The notes: generated by a model from the sequence alone, not told the origin. DNA of 23,519 nt from Candidatus Krumholzibacteriia bacterium (GCA_030643455.1 DAOWLV010000003.1:1-23519), one strand, 5' to 3'; counted from the first letter of the stretch, positions 7,604 through 15,893 are shown. Translations and numbers: made by a program.

Positions 7604-8823
7604 TCACCGCCCTTTTTGCCGTCGGGTCCGGGTTTTCCCGCGGCGGGAACCGGATCGCCTTCGACCCGGACAGGCATTCCATCGGTGACGTACTGGAGAT
7701 TGCTTGTGCAGACCCGATCACCGGAAGCCAATCCATCGGTGATGATGGCCTGTTCGATGCCCGCCCGGGCCACCTGGACATCGTGAATCCTCAGCTTTCC
7801 CTGCTGGTCGACAACCCACACCTGGTCGCCGGGCCGCAGCGCGGTCCGCGGGATGACCACGGAGCCGGCGGGAGGCTCGGCGCTGAACAAGACGTCCACG
7901 AACATGCCCTCGATCAGTGGAGGCCGGTTGCCCGAACGTTCGTAGGGGTCGGGGATCTCGACAACGACCGAAACCAGGCGGCTGCGGCTGTCGACGGCCC
8001 CGCCCAGGCGGACGGCCCGGCCCTGCCAGTGGTGTTCGGCACCCGCGAAATCAGAACTGACGTCCACCGGTACACCGCCGTCGGCGGCGTCATAGTTGAC
8101 GGTGATCCAGGCCAGTTCGTCGTCGGCGATCGAAACGGTCACCTCGGCAATGTCGGTGGCATAGATGGTACCCAGGGCGGTGCCCGACCGGATGAACTGT
8201 CCCGCGTCGATGCTGGTGTCGAGGACCCGGCCATCGAACGGAGCGGTGATGATGCAGCGTTCCAGATTGAGTTCGGCCTGGGTCTGGGCGGCCTTGGCAG
8301 CCTCCAGGTTGGCCCGCGCCAGCTTCAACTGGGGCTCGTGCATCACCAGGGCGGTGGGCTCGGAGCCCTCTGCGGAGTCGAAGCCGTCATTCCCGATCCG
8401 CTCCCATTCCCGCTGGGCCACCTGGGCTTCCTCTTCGGCCCGGGCCAGGTTGTATTCGGACTGGGCCACGTTGGCCCGAGCCTGTTCAACCGCCAGGATG
8501 TAATCGGTTTCCTCGATCTTCAGAAGGGTCTCACCCTTGCTGAAATATCCACCCGCTTCGAAGTGGGCCGACTTATCCATGACCTCGCCGTTGACGCGGC
8601 TCACGACGCTGACCGACCGTTTGGCCTTGACCGAACCGTAGGACCGCACCCGGATCGGATCGGTTTCACTGGACACGGTGAATGTGGATACGACAGGCCG
8701 GGCCGCCGGAGGCGTCTTGCGTTCGGGTTTGTTTCCGATCTTGACCAGGACGCCGGCGGATACCACGCCCAGGACCAGGATCACCAGGGCCGTCAGGAGG
8801 TTGCGCAGGGTTTTCGGGCTCAC
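7600..8823 (-). CDS. RND efflux periplasmic adaptor (membrane-fusion protein)
   Basis: A 407-residue HlyD/AcrA-type adaptor linking the permease to the outer-membrane channel. There is an N-terminal membrane anchor (about 8-28, NLLTALVILVLGVVSAGVLV) without a lipobox cysteine. First half of the lipoyl domain: RSYGSVKAKRSVSVVSRVNGEV. An alpha-helical hairpin at about 110-190 is rich in Ala/Glu (AVEQARANVAQSEYNLARAEEEA). The second lipoyl half is CIITAPFDGRVLDTSIDAGQFI, and beta-barrel and membrane-proximal domains follow (VVIPRTALRPGDQVWVV). The start is GTG at 8823-8821, forming a GTGA overlap with the stop of the channel gene. The C-terminus is Gly/Lys-rich. It works with the permease and TolC-like protein encoded on either side. 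Confidence 0.95.
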   Translation of the reverse strand: MSPKTLRNLLTALVILVLGVVSAGVLVKIGNKPERKTPPAARPVVSTFTVSSETDPIRVRSYGSVKAKRSVSVVSRVNGEVMDKSAHFEAGGYFSKGETLLKIEETDYILAVEQARANVAQSEYNLARAEEEAQVAQREWERIGNDGFDSAEGSEPTALVMHEPQLKLARANLEAAKAAQTQAELNLERCIITAPFDGRVLDTSIDAGQFIRSGTALGTIYATDIAEVTVSIADDELAWITVNYDAADGGVPVDVSSDFAGAEHHWQGRAVRLGGAVDSRSRLVSVVVEIPDPYERSGNRPPLIEGMFVDVLFSAEPPAGSVVIPRTALRPGDQVWVVDQQGKLRIHDVQVARAGIEQAIITDGLASGDRVCTSNLQYVTDGMPVRVEGDPVPAAGKPGPDGKKGGE

Positions 8824-10346
8824 GGTTGGGCTCCTTCATTGGTATCGGCACTGGTCATGCTCAGTTCGGTGGTTTCGGGATCGAGATCCCAGGGGCCGCC
8901 CAGGGCCTGGATCAGGTTGACCCGGGCCGAGCGTCGCGCCCGCTGGGTCGTCAGCAGCTGGCTTTCCGCGTTGAACAGCCGGCGCTGCGATTCGAGGGTG
9001 ACCAGCAGGCCATCCAGTCCACGCCGGTAACGGTCCTGGGCCAGGTTCACCGAACGCCGGGCCTGCTCTGCCGAATCGGTCAGGTATCCCTCCTGCAGGG
9101 ATTGGAAATGATCCTGATCCAGGGCGTTTTCAACCTCGCTGAAGGCGACCAGGATCGACTGGCGGTAACTGGCCGTCGACTGCAGCACACGGGCTTCGGC
9201 CGCCTTGATCTGGGCCTGGGTGGCGCCCCGGTTGATCAGGGGCATGAAGAGGTTGCCGGCCAGGGACCAGAAATCCGAACCCGAGCTGAACAGGTCTGAC
9301 AGGTCCGAGGATTTTGTGCCCCCGGTCGCTGTAAGTATGATCCGGGGGTAGAGCGCCGCCTTGGCCACGCCGACCTTGGCCACCGAGGAGTGGAGTCTCA
9401 TCTCGGCGGCCATCAGGTCGGGCCGGCGGTCCAGCAGATCCGACGGCAGTCCGGCAGGAACTGCGGCCAGGGGTTCGGGCATGATCTCCAGGCTGAGGGT
9501 TCCACCGGGCCCGTCGAGATCACTTGCGGTCAGATCTCCGGCGGGGTAACGCCCTGCCAGGATTTCCAATCTTCTGCGGGCGGAGGCGAGTTCCTGGCGG
9601 AAGAGCGGGTCGGCGGATTGGGCAGCCGCCAGGTTCTGGCTGGCCAGGTGCACGTCGAGGGCGGAAACGAGGCCTCTGCGATAACGGTCCCGCACCGTGG
9701 TCAGGTTTTCACTGAAGTTGTCGATGGTCCGCTCGGTCAAGGCCACCTGCAGCTGAAATTCGCGGATGACCAGCCAGGTCCGGACCACGTCGGCGATCAA
9801 CGCCTGGGCCACGGCCCGGCGGTCCTGTTCGCTGGCCATCAAAGAGGCCCGCGCGGCTTCCGTACCCCGGGACAGGCGGCCCCAGAGATCGACTTCGTAC
9901 TGCAGGGTCGCGCTGAGCGAGTGCTGGTTGAAATAGACAGGCCCGAAGCTCTGGGTGGATGTCTGGCTGGTTTTGCTGCGCGAGCTGGATCCGCCGATCT
10001 CGATGGTCGGCCACTGGGCCGACTTGGCCCCACCCAGCAGCGCCCGCGCTTCGAGCACCCGTCCGGCCGCGATGGCGAGATTGTTGTTGTAGATGAGGGC
10101 ATCTTCAACCAGGCCGTTCAGGGTGGTGTCGCCAAAGGATTCCCACCATTTCCAGTGGCCACCGGCGCCGTTTGCGGTATCGGGCAGGGCATCGGCCATG
10201 GTCACCGCAGGGGTGGTTTCCCGGGATTGGCCGGCCCATTCTTCCGGTACTTCGGCTTCCTGTTCGGGGCGCACGTAGTCGGGGCCCACGCTGCAGCCGG
10301 CCAACAGCAGCAGCAGGGTCACAAATACGAGGGACCGGATCATCAT
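8820..10346 (-). CDS. TolC-like outer-membrane efflux lipoprotein (NodT/OprM type)
   Basis: A 508-residue outer-membrane factor of a tripartite pump. A lipoprotein signal ends in LLLAGC, with the lipid-bearing cysteine at 18 (or 17 if the second ATG is used), followed by the family-typical SVGPDYVRP. The two OEP repeats are visible: YNNNLAIAAGRVLEARALLGGAKSA starting the first, and LLDRRPDLMAAEMRLHSSVAKVGVAKAALYPRI starting the second, with coiled-coil helices such as ALDVHLASQNLAAAQSA. Length is normal. It begins with tandem ATGs at 10346, the first overlapping the regulator stop by ATGA, and ends in the GTGA overlap with the adaptor gene. The channel spans the outer membrane and periplasm and completes the pump. 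Confidence 0.94.
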   Translation of the reverse strand: MMIRSLVFVTLLLLLAGCSVGPDYVRPEQEAEVPEEWAGQSRETTPAVTMADALPDTANGAGGHWKWWESFGDTTLNGLVEDALIYNNNLAIAAGRVLEARALLGGAKSAQWPTIEIGGSSSRSKTSQTSTQSFGPVYFNQHSLSATLQYEVDLWGRLSRGTEAARASLMASEQDRRAVAQALIADVVRTWLVIREFQLQVALTERTIDNFSENLTTVRDRYRRGLVSALDVHLASQNLAAAQSADPLFRQELASARRRLEILAGRYPAGDLTASDLDGPGGTLSLEIMPEPLAAVPAGLPSDLLDRRPDLMAAEMRLHSSVAKVGVAKAALYPRIILTATGGTKSSDLSDLFSSGSDFWSLAGNLFMPLINRGATQAQIKAAEARVLQSTASYRQSILVAFSEVENALDQDHFQSLQEGYLTDSAEQARRSVNLAQDRYRRGLDGLLVTLESQRRLFNAESQLLTTQRARRSARVNLIQALGGPWDLDPETTELSMTSADTNEGAQP

Positions 10347-11038
10347 GGGGTTACCTCCGGGAACATGCTATCGATGGCGGCGGTGGAAAATCGGATGATG
10401 TGTTCGGTGACCCGCTCGGAGTATTCCGGCAGGGAAAGATCAAGGGGGGGGAAGGCCCGAAGCATGATCTGCAGGGATTCGGGATCGGATTCCATGTCCT
10501 GCCGTTTTTGCCAGCGCATGATGAAATGATGAATCTGGCCCACGACGCTGGCAATGATCCAACTTACCTGCTCCTGCTGCAACTCAGGCCGTGCGGTAAT
10601 GATCGCCCGGGAAAACGCCCCGTAAACCGGCGCCACCATTTCCTTGAAAAAGGTCCCCCCCATGTGAGAATGGCCGGGCTGCATCTGGCGGGCCATCAGG
10701 GACAGGAAACTCGTACTGCCCGGGCCGGCCAGCGCACCTTCCATGTGCTGCCGGACCAGGATCCCGATCACCTGGTCCACGCCGGGATGCCCGCCGGTCT
10801 CCGCCAGCAGATCGTCCAGCGCGGCCAGGGTCCTGTCCCGCTGGAACACGAAACGGCGCAGAATGACCTCGTGAAACAGGTTTTCCTTGCCCTGGAAATG
10901 ATAGTTGACCGCGGCCACGTTGACTTCGGCGGCGGCCGCCAACTCCCGGATGGACACGTTTTCGAAACCCTTTTCGGCAAAAAGGCTTTCGGCGGCGTCG
11001 AGGAGCCGGCTTTTGGTCGATTGACGATCTTCGGTCAA
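10343..11038 (-). CDS. TetR/AcrR-family repressor of the efflux operon
   Basis: A TetR-type regulator with an N-terminal helix-turn-helix (about 10-60: LLDAAESLFAEKGFENVSIRELAAAAEVNVAAVNYHF, then GKENLF). Its ligand-binding region resembles the CecR/YbiH-type C-terminus (IIASVVGQIHHFIMRW). I start it at TTG 11038, because AGGGAGG (11050-11044) lies five bases upstream; this gives MTEDRQSTKSRLLD and 231 residues. An in-frame TTG at 11065 would place that Shine-Dalgarno inside the gene. It is the first gene of the four-gene pump operon, and a palindrome overlaps its promoter, so autorepression relieved by a pump substrate is the simplest reading (inference). The ligand is unknown. Confidence 0.92.
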   Translation of the reverse strand: MTEDRQSTKSRLLDAAESLFAEKGFENVSIRELAAAAEVNVAAVNYHFQGKENLFHEVILRRFVFQRDRTLAALDDLLAETGGHPGVDQVIGILVRQHMEGALAGPGSTSFLSLMARQMQPGHSHMGGTFFKEMVAPVYGAFSRAIITARPELQQEQVSWIIASVVGQIHHFIMRWQKRQDMESDPESLQIMLRAFPPLDLSLPEYSERVTEHIIRFSTAAIDSMFPEVTP

Positions 11039-11088
11039 GAGATCCTCCCTGGAAAACTGGATCAACCGTTTGCAACAGCAGATTTAAA

Positions 11089-11111
11089 CAAACACATTAA
11101 ACAGGTGTTTG
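11089..11111. promoter_or_regulatory. Palindromic operator for the TetR-family regulator
   Basis: CAAACAC (11089-11095) and GTGTTTG (11105-11111) are a perfect 7-bp inverted repeat with a 9-base spacer, 23 bp in all. It overlaps the -10 and spacer of the candidate operon promoter, the usual position for TetR autorepression. The size fits TetR-family operators. Confidence 0.65.
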
Positions 11112-11122
11112 AATATTGTCAA
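11096..11122 (-). promoter_or_regulatory. Promoter of the tetR-RND operon
   Basis: On the minus strand a consensus -35 TTGACA (11122-11117) is followed after 15 bases by TTTAAT (11101-11096), five of six matches to TATAAT. The spacing is slightly short. A start site near 11089 would leave a leader of about 50 bases before the TTG start. Confidence 0.55.
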
Positions 11123-11210
11123 GGGTCAAGATTGGATGTGGTAGGTCATCCCGCATTTTCTTAGACTATACGGACATACATCCGCCGTTTCCTTCTCACC
11201 GGAGATCGTC

Positions 11211-11912
11211 ATGCCCAAATCCGCTGCCCCCAAACGCCATTTTACACCCGCCCTGTTCCAGTTCATGCGTGATCTGGAGGCCAACAACAACCGCGACTGG
11301 TTCGCCGCCAACAAGGAGCGCTACATGACGGATCTGCGGGATCCCGCCCTGGAATTTGTCGTGGATTTCGGGTCCCGCCTGGGGAAGATCAGCCCCAGTT
11401 TCCTGGCTGACCCGAGGCCCAACGGAGGCGCCTTGTTCCGTATCTACCGGGACATCAGGTTCTCGAAGGACAAGCGGCCATACAAGGATCATACGGGTTT
11501 GCACTTCCGGCACGAGGCGGGCAAGAATGCGTACACCCCGGGATTCTATCTCCACCTGCAGCCGGGAAACTGTTTCGTGGGGATAGGGTTGTGGCACCCG
11601 GACAATCCGACCCTGAAACTGATTCGCGACACCCTGGTGACCGATCCCGGCCTGTGGAAAAAGGCCGTGGGCGGGAAGATGTTCGGCGAGTTCTTCCAGG
11701 TTTCGGGTGAAAGCCTGAAGCGCCCACCCAAGGGTTACGACCCGGATCATCCCCTGATCGAGATCCTGAAGATGAAGGACTTCACGGCGTTCGCCCCCCT
11801 TACCCAGAAACAGGTGACCGCGCCGGGGTTCGTGGACGAGTTCGCCGGGCTGTGCAGGACGGGTGGTTCGCGGGTGAAGTTCGTCTGTGAGGCGATCGGG
11901 CAACCGTACTAG
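11211..11912 (+). CDS. DUF2461 / TIGR02453 family protein
   Basis: A 233-residue conserved protein of unknown function. The family pattern is clear: an N-terminal FTPALFQFMRDLEANNNRDWFAANKERY, then ALFRIYRDIRFSKDKRPYKDHTGLHFRH, then PGFYLHLQPGNCFVGIGLWHPDNPTLKLIRD. There is no signal peptide or membrane segment, so it should be cytoplasmic. GGAG (11201-11204) precedes the ATG by six bases. It is divergent from the efflux operon, with about 170 bases between the coding starts, and has its own terminator, so it is a single-gene unit. The biochemical activity of the family is not established as far as I know. Confidence 0.9.
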   Translation: MPKSAAPKRHFTPALFQFMRDLEANNNRDWFAANKERYMTDLRDPALEFVVDFGSRLGKISPSFLADPRPNGGALFRIYRDIRFSKDKRPYKDHTGLHFRHEAGKNAYTPGFYLHLQPGNCFVGIGLWHPDNPTLKLIRDTLVTDPGLWKKAVGGKMFGEFFQVSGESLKRPPKGYDPDHPLIEILKMKDFTAFAPLTQKQVTAPGFVDEFAGLCRTGGSRVKFVCEAIGQPY

Positions 11913-11944
11913 GCAGTCGGTTGGCCATATCATGAGCCCCAAAA

Positions 11945-11982
11945 AAAACGGCCCCGGGGATTGGTAACCCTGGGGCCGTTTT
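11945..11982. terminator. Strong Rho-independent terminator
   Basis: AAAACGGCCCC (11945-11955) pairs with GGGGCCGTTTT (11972-11982). An inner GGGG/CCCT adds further pairs and leaves an ATTGGTAA loop. A-tract before and T-tract after make it usable in both directions. It ends the DUF2461 gene. Confidence 0.88.
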
Positions 11983-12317
11983 CGTGCTCTTCGTTTTGCG
12001 GGCCGCGGGGGCCTGAAAACGCATATCAATTTACCGTATGGACGGCTGCTCTCTCGTCACCCGAGACTGTGTGTCAAGCGAATGGACCCGAAGTGGAAAG
12101 CGAGCTTCGCTGTTGAGACTGTCTAACCAATTACCGAACCAATCCCCCGTGTTGGGCATTTTAGCCGGTATCCAGTCTCTCCATATCACCGGGGAACAAG
12201 CCGATCGCGTGAAAGGTCACAGCAATTTCCTCAGTGATTGACCATTGTAACACATAAGGAAAGATTTACAAATGATCTTATGACAATTTTATTTCAATAT
12301 TTTGAGGGGGGAATCCA
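11983..12317. other. Intergenic stretch without a recognisable gene
   Basis: About 335 bases between the terminator and the end of gpmI. The left half has ordinary composition; the right part (12240-12305) is AT-rich. The only short open frame (12038-12241, plus) has no ribosome-binding site and no protein-like pattern. I see no RNA gene, and no clear hairpin terminator for gpmI. Confidence 0.6.
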
Positions 12318-13898
12318 TCATCCAATGATACATCGTCCTGTCATTTCGGGGGGTTGGGGAATTTCCAGCAGACGCAGCATGGTGGGGGCGATGTCGGATA
12401 ACCCGAAATCCCCATTTTTCAACAGGTTGAACTTGTTTTCGAATGCCTTGCCTGCCACCACGAAAGGCACCTTGCTGAGGGAATGCTGTGTCAGGACGGT
12501 TCCGTCGGGAGCCAGCATTTCATCACAATTTCCGTGATCCGCGGTCAAAAGCCAGATGGTGCCCCGTTCGATGCTCGGCGGCATGATTTCTTCCAAAAGG
12601 CGGTCCAGAGTGCGGAAAGCCTGGACGGCCGCCTCGTAAATCCCGGTGTGGCCGACCATGTCCCCGTTGGCGAAGTTGACGATCACTACGTCGAAATCGG
12701 TTCCCTCGCAGGCTTCCTTGACGATGGCCGCTACTTCGGGGGCGCTCATTTCCGGTTGCAGATCGTAGGTCGCTACCTTGGGCGAAGGAATGAGTTTTCG
12801 TTCCTCGAATGGATACGGTTCTTCGCGTCCACCGTTGAAGAAGTAGGTCACGTGGGCGTATTTCTCCGTCTCGGCCGTGCGCAGGTTGCGGATGCCTTCG
12901 GCGGCGAATATCTCGGCCAGCCCGTTGCGCGGCTCTTCAGGCGTGTACATCACCGGCAGGTCCAGGGTCTTGTCGTAGGGGGTCATGCACAGGTAGTTCA
13001 CCCGGGGATGCCGGTCCTGGGGGAATTCGGCGAAGCCGTCCTGCATGAAGGCCCAGGTGAGCTCCCGCGCGCGGTCGGCGCGGAAATTCCAGAAGAAGAC
13101 GCTGTCTCCGTCGCCGATGGTGGCGGTTGGTGATCCGTCCGCTGAGGTGATGATGGTCGGTTCGACAAACTCGTCGGTGACGTCCGACGCGTAGGAAGCT
13201 TCGATGGCCGCCACCGGATCCTCGGCCGTGACGCCCTTGGCATCCACCTTCCCATCCACCAGCATGGTCCAGGCCCGCGCCACCCGGTCCCAGCGTTTGT
13301 CCCGGTCCATGGCCCAGTACCGGCCACAGATCGAGGCGACCTTGCCGGCGCCTATCTCCGTCATCTTGTCCTGGAGATCCTTGACGTATTGCTGGCCGCC
13401 GTGTGGATCGGTATCGCGTCCGTCCAGGAAAGCGTGCACGAATATTTCAGTGAGGCCGGCTTTGGCGGCCTCGGCGATGATGCCGTAGAGGTGGTCGGTG
13501 TGGGAGTGAACGCCGCCCGGCGAGACCAGGCCCAGAAGATGAAGACGGCCGGTCCCCTCCTTGGCCCGGGCGATGAATTTTCGCCAGGTTTCGATGGTTG
13601 CGAATTCGCCATCGGTAATGCTCGTGGCGATGCGGGCCAACTCCTGGTTGACCACGCGTCCGGCGCCGATGGTCAGGTGGCCGACTTCGCTGTTGCCCAT
13701 CTGTCCTTCAGGCAGGCCCACGTATTGGCCACAGGCTTCGAGTGTGGTATGGGGATAACGCTCGAACAGGGAATTGTAGAAGGCGGGTTCGGCGCCGATG
13801 ACGGCGTTGCCGACCTCGCTGCCCGGTCCGGTGCGGTAACCGACTCCATCGAGAATACAGAGAACGATTCGGGGGTGACGGGCGGATGGGTTGGGCAT
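12318..13898 (-). CDS. gpmI: 2,3-bisphosphoglycerate-independent phosphoglycerate mutase
   Basis: Interconverts 3- and 2-phosphoglycerate in glycolysis and gluconeogenesis, using two Mn ions and a phosphoserine. The alkaline-phosphatase-like domain begins VLCILDGVGYR, with the metal ligand D17. The catalytic serine is S70 in GQMGNSEVGH. Substrate-binding segments are HAFLDGRDTDPHGG, the IcGRYWAMDRDKRWDR region and FFWNFRADRARELT. The C-terminal metal ligands appear in NFANGDMVGHTG and TADHGNCDEM, with KYAHVTYFFNGG before them. Its 526 residues are close to the usual length. GAGGAG (13912-13907) lies eight bases before the ATG. It is the last gene of a three-gene minus-strand cluster, 32 bases after the cNBD-like gene, an unusual partner for a glycolytic enzyme. 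Confidence 0.97.
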   Translation of the reverse strand: MPNPSARHPRIVLCILDGVGYRTGPGSEVGNAVIGAEPAFYNSLFERYPHTTLEACGQYVGLPEGQMGNSEVGHLTIGAGRVVNQELARIATSITDGEFATIETWRKFIARAKEGTGRLHLLGLVSPGGVHSHTDHLYGIIAEAAKAGLTEIFVHAFLDGRDTDPHGGQQYVKDLQDKMTEIGAGKVASICGRYWAMDRDKRWDRVARAWTMLVDGKVDAKGVTAEDPVAAIEASYASDVTDEFVEPTIITSADGSPTATIGDGDSVFFWNFRADRARELTWAFMQDGFAEFPQDRHPRVNYLCMTPYDKTLDLPVMYTPEEPRNGLAEIFAAEGIRNLRTAETEKYAHVTYFFNGGREEPYPFEERKLIPSPKVATYDLQPEMSAPEVAAIVKEACEGTDFDVVIVNFANGDMVGHTGIYEAAVQAFRTLDRLLEEIMPPSIERGTIWLLTADHGNCDEMLAPDGTVLTQHSLSKVPFVVAGKAFENKFNLLKNGDFGLSDIAPTMLRLLEIPQPPEMTGRCIIG

Positions 13899-13930
13899 CG
13901 GTTGTGCTCCTCGGTCAGCTTGGTGGTGGG

Positions 13931-14305
13931 TCAGTCCTGATCCAGGGCCGCTGCCGGCAGGGCCCAGAGCTCCACTTCGCCCAGGGCCATCAGAACCATC
14001 TCGGATAAATGATAAACATCTGCCGCGGGATCGGCTTCCCCTCCGGAAATTTCTTCGGCGGTCAGCAGGGCGCCCGCTTGCAGGACCGCCCTGGTCACTT
14101 CGGCTCCTCCTGGCAGGAACTGGGTCACCCTCAATTTACCCAACCTCACGATGTAGGCCAGGGTGACTTCCGGGTGCAGCAACTGGTCGGGGGCCAGCAG
14201 GATGCGCTTGCGGGTCTGTTCCAGCTTTTCCGCCAACAGGGGCCGGGCGGAGAAAAAGTGGGCGTCCCGCCGAATGGTCAGGACTTGTGATCCGGTACCG
14301 GTCAT
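13931..14305 (-). CDS. Stand-alone CRP-like cyclic-nucleotide-binding-fold protein (degenerate)
   Basis: A 124-residue protein with the layout of a CRP/FNR sensor beta-roll: FFSARPLLAEKLEQ as the leading helix, LAYIVRLGKLRVTQFLPGGAEVTRAVLQAGALL matching the 'y-V-x-x-G-x-(V/L)-x-V ... G-x-E-V-x-x-x-x-L-x-x-G' pattern, and VELWALPAAAL at the end. There is no helix-turn-helix. The phosphate-binding cassette (G-E-x(9)-R-(S/T)-A) is not recognisable, so cAMP or cGMP binding is doubtful. Its ATG overlaps the stop of the sensor gene (TGATG at 14307-14303), indicating translational coupling, and a purine-rich AGGAGAGGGAAGG precedes it. The family call rests on pattern alone and is moderate. Confidence 0.6.
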   Translation of the reverse strand: MTGTGSQVLTIRRDAHFFSARPLLAEKLEQTRKRILLAPDQLLHPEVTLAYIVRLGKLRVTQFLPGGAEVTRAVLQAGALLTAEEISGGEADPAADVYHLSEMVLMALGEVELWALPAAALDQD

Positions 14306-15843
14306 CAGCCTTCCCTCTCCTGCATGTAGTCCAGGATCTTGCTGGGCGGCAACTGGCGGGTGCTGGGACCGAGCCGGATGAAGAACTTTTCATCGTCGCC
14401 GTTCCTGAGATACACCGGTTCGGGGCAGCGGTCGCAGTTGATCAGGAAGACCTGCTGATCATCCACCGCGCGAATACCCCCGCTGATGAAACTCGCGAAC
14501 TCCAGCCCCACATGCTGCTTGATCAGGTTGTCGAAATGGAGCAGGAATTTGTCGTCGTTGGCGAAATCGTCGGTTTCCAGGCCCAGGATCTGTCCGTCGT
14601 CCGCGACCCCGATCAACAGGAATCCGCCACTGGTGTTCAGGTAGGCCACCACGGATTTCAGCCAGGCCAGCTCGATCTCCTTGCCCGGTTTTTTCGCATG
14701 CAAATTCCAGCGCATGGTCGACTTGAACTCGACCTGGGTGCTTTCGCCGCCGCCGATGAGATTTTTCAACGCGGCTTCGTCGTCCGGAGTCCGCCGTTTG
14801 CGTCTGGCGAATCGCTGCCACTTGTTGCGGTAGTCGAAGGCCAGGACGACCACTGCGACCATGGCCAGGCCCAGCAGGCCCGCGAACAGGAAGGTCACCT
14901 TGCCGGTCACCCTTTCCAGGCGGCGACTCAGGTCGCCCGCCGGGGCGATCAGGCCCAGTTCACCCGGATCGGTGCCGTCCTCGGCCGGATAGAAAATGCA
15001 CCACCAGGATTGCCCCGCATGCCGGAACTGGAACGGGGTCTGGTATGGCTTGTCGAGCCCGCCCCATTCCATGAGGGCCGCGCCGATGACAGCGTGTTCA
15101 GGAAGTCCGGACACGAGCAGTTCTCCGCTCTCGGCGATATCGAGTTGCCGACCGCCCTGGGGTGAAAGCCAGACCACATGACCCTCATCGTAACGCCGAA
15201 CCAGGATACCGTTCTCGGTGATGGGGGCCGACGCAGCGAAACGATCCAGGTCGTTTTTCAACAGGCCCAGGGCCACGACCGTCCCGCCAGTGGAACGGGC
15301 GGCGACCAGACCGTTGCGGCCGTCCCCGGGCAGCGGCCGGTATTCCGACCAGTGGATGGGATCGCTTTCGGCAATTGAGCGGGCCCTGGTGTACCAACCC
15401 TGATCCCGGCAGCCCTGGCCGGTCGAGTCGATCTTGCCGGCGACCCAGCCATCGAGGGTCCTGACCTGGCTGAACACCGGGCCGGATTCGGGTATGACGT
15501 AGATCGTCGTCACCTGAACGGTCGGGTCCACCAGGGGGATCAGCAGCGATTTCAATCGGCGGGGGTCCCCCGGATCCAGCAGACCCTCGGCCTGCCACTT
15601 CTGCATGGTGGTCAGGTGATTTGCGAAGGGAGTGAGGAAAACGCGGAACTGGATGCGTGTGGTCTCGAGTTTCTGTTGCAGGATCTTGGCGTAGACCGAC
15701 CGCTGCACCTGGAATTCCCGGATGGTGACCCAACCGGTAGCCGCCACGCCCAGGATGATCAGCATCGTGACCGCCGTGATCAGGGGGCGGGAGTTGCGGC
15801 GGCGGCGCGGCTTGGCAGAGGAGGGGGATTTCCTGGGTGACAA
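14305..15843 (-). CDS. Membrane sensor protein: Cache-like periplasmic domain plus AlbA_2 (Schlafen-type) domain
   Basis: A 512-residue protein. A basic N-terminus (about 1-19, PRRRRNSR) precedes TM1 at about 20-41. A periplasmic domain (42-315) carries Cache/PDC-like features (CRDQGWYTRARSIAESDPIHW, then YRPLPGDGRNGLVAARS). TM2 is at about 316-338, then a basic linker. The cytoplasmic AlbA_2 domain spans about 367-490: ESTQVEFKST, IELAWLKSVVAYLNTSGG, FLLIGVADDGQILGLETDDF, and C-terminal DDEKFFIRLGPSTRQLPPSKILDYM. AlbA_2 domains occur in putative nucleic-acid-binding regulators and Schlafen proteins. No kinase, GGDEF, HAMP or chemotaxis domain is present. Start is TTG 15843 with AAGGA about nine bases upstream. 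Coupled to the cNBD-like gene. Function as a transmembrane regulator is inferred. Confidence 0.8.
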   Translation of the reverse strand: MSPRKSPSSAKPRRRRNSRPLITAVTMLIILGVAATGWVTIREFQVQRSVYAKILQQKLETTRIQFRVFLTPFANHLTTMQKWQAEGLLDPGDPRRLKSLLIPLVDPTVQVTTIYVIPESGPVFSQVRTLDGWVAGKIDSTGQGCRDQGWYTRARSIAESDPIHWSEYRPLPGDGRNGLVAARSTGGTVVALGLLKNDLDRFAASAPITENGILVRRYDEGHVVWLSPQGGRQLDIAESGELLVSGLPEHAVIGAALMEWGGLDKPYQTPFQFRHAGQSWWCIFYPAEDGTDPGELGLIAPAGDLSRRLERVTGKVTFLFAGLLGLAMVAVVVLAFDYRNKWQRFARRKRRTPDDEAALKNLIGGGESTQVEFKSTMRWNLHAKKPGKEIELAWLKSVVAYLNTSGGFLLIGVADDGQILGLETDDFANDDKFLLHFDNLIKQHVGLEFASFISGGIRAVDDQQVFLINCDRCPEPVYLRNGDDEKFFIRLGPSTRQLPPSKILDYMQEREG

Positions 15844-15893
15844 ATCAGCGGTTCCTTTGTCCTGGGTCCGGATTCATGAGGGCAACGGGCACG

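Noticed and set aside
6014..7786. 590-codon open frame on the plus strand opposite the RND permease
   Set aside because: It lies antisense to unmistakable RND sequence and has the same low-information His/Asp/Gly-rich composition.
11039..11065. Upstream TTG start for the TetR regulator at 11065
   Set aside because: The only good Shine-Dalgarno (AGGGAGG) lies downstream of it and is correctly spaced for TTG 11038; family members also begin close to that point.
12038..12241. 67-codon plus-strand frame in the gap before gpmI
   Set aside because: No ribosome-binding site, no hydrophobic or domain pattern, and it stops inside an AT-rich non-coding tract.
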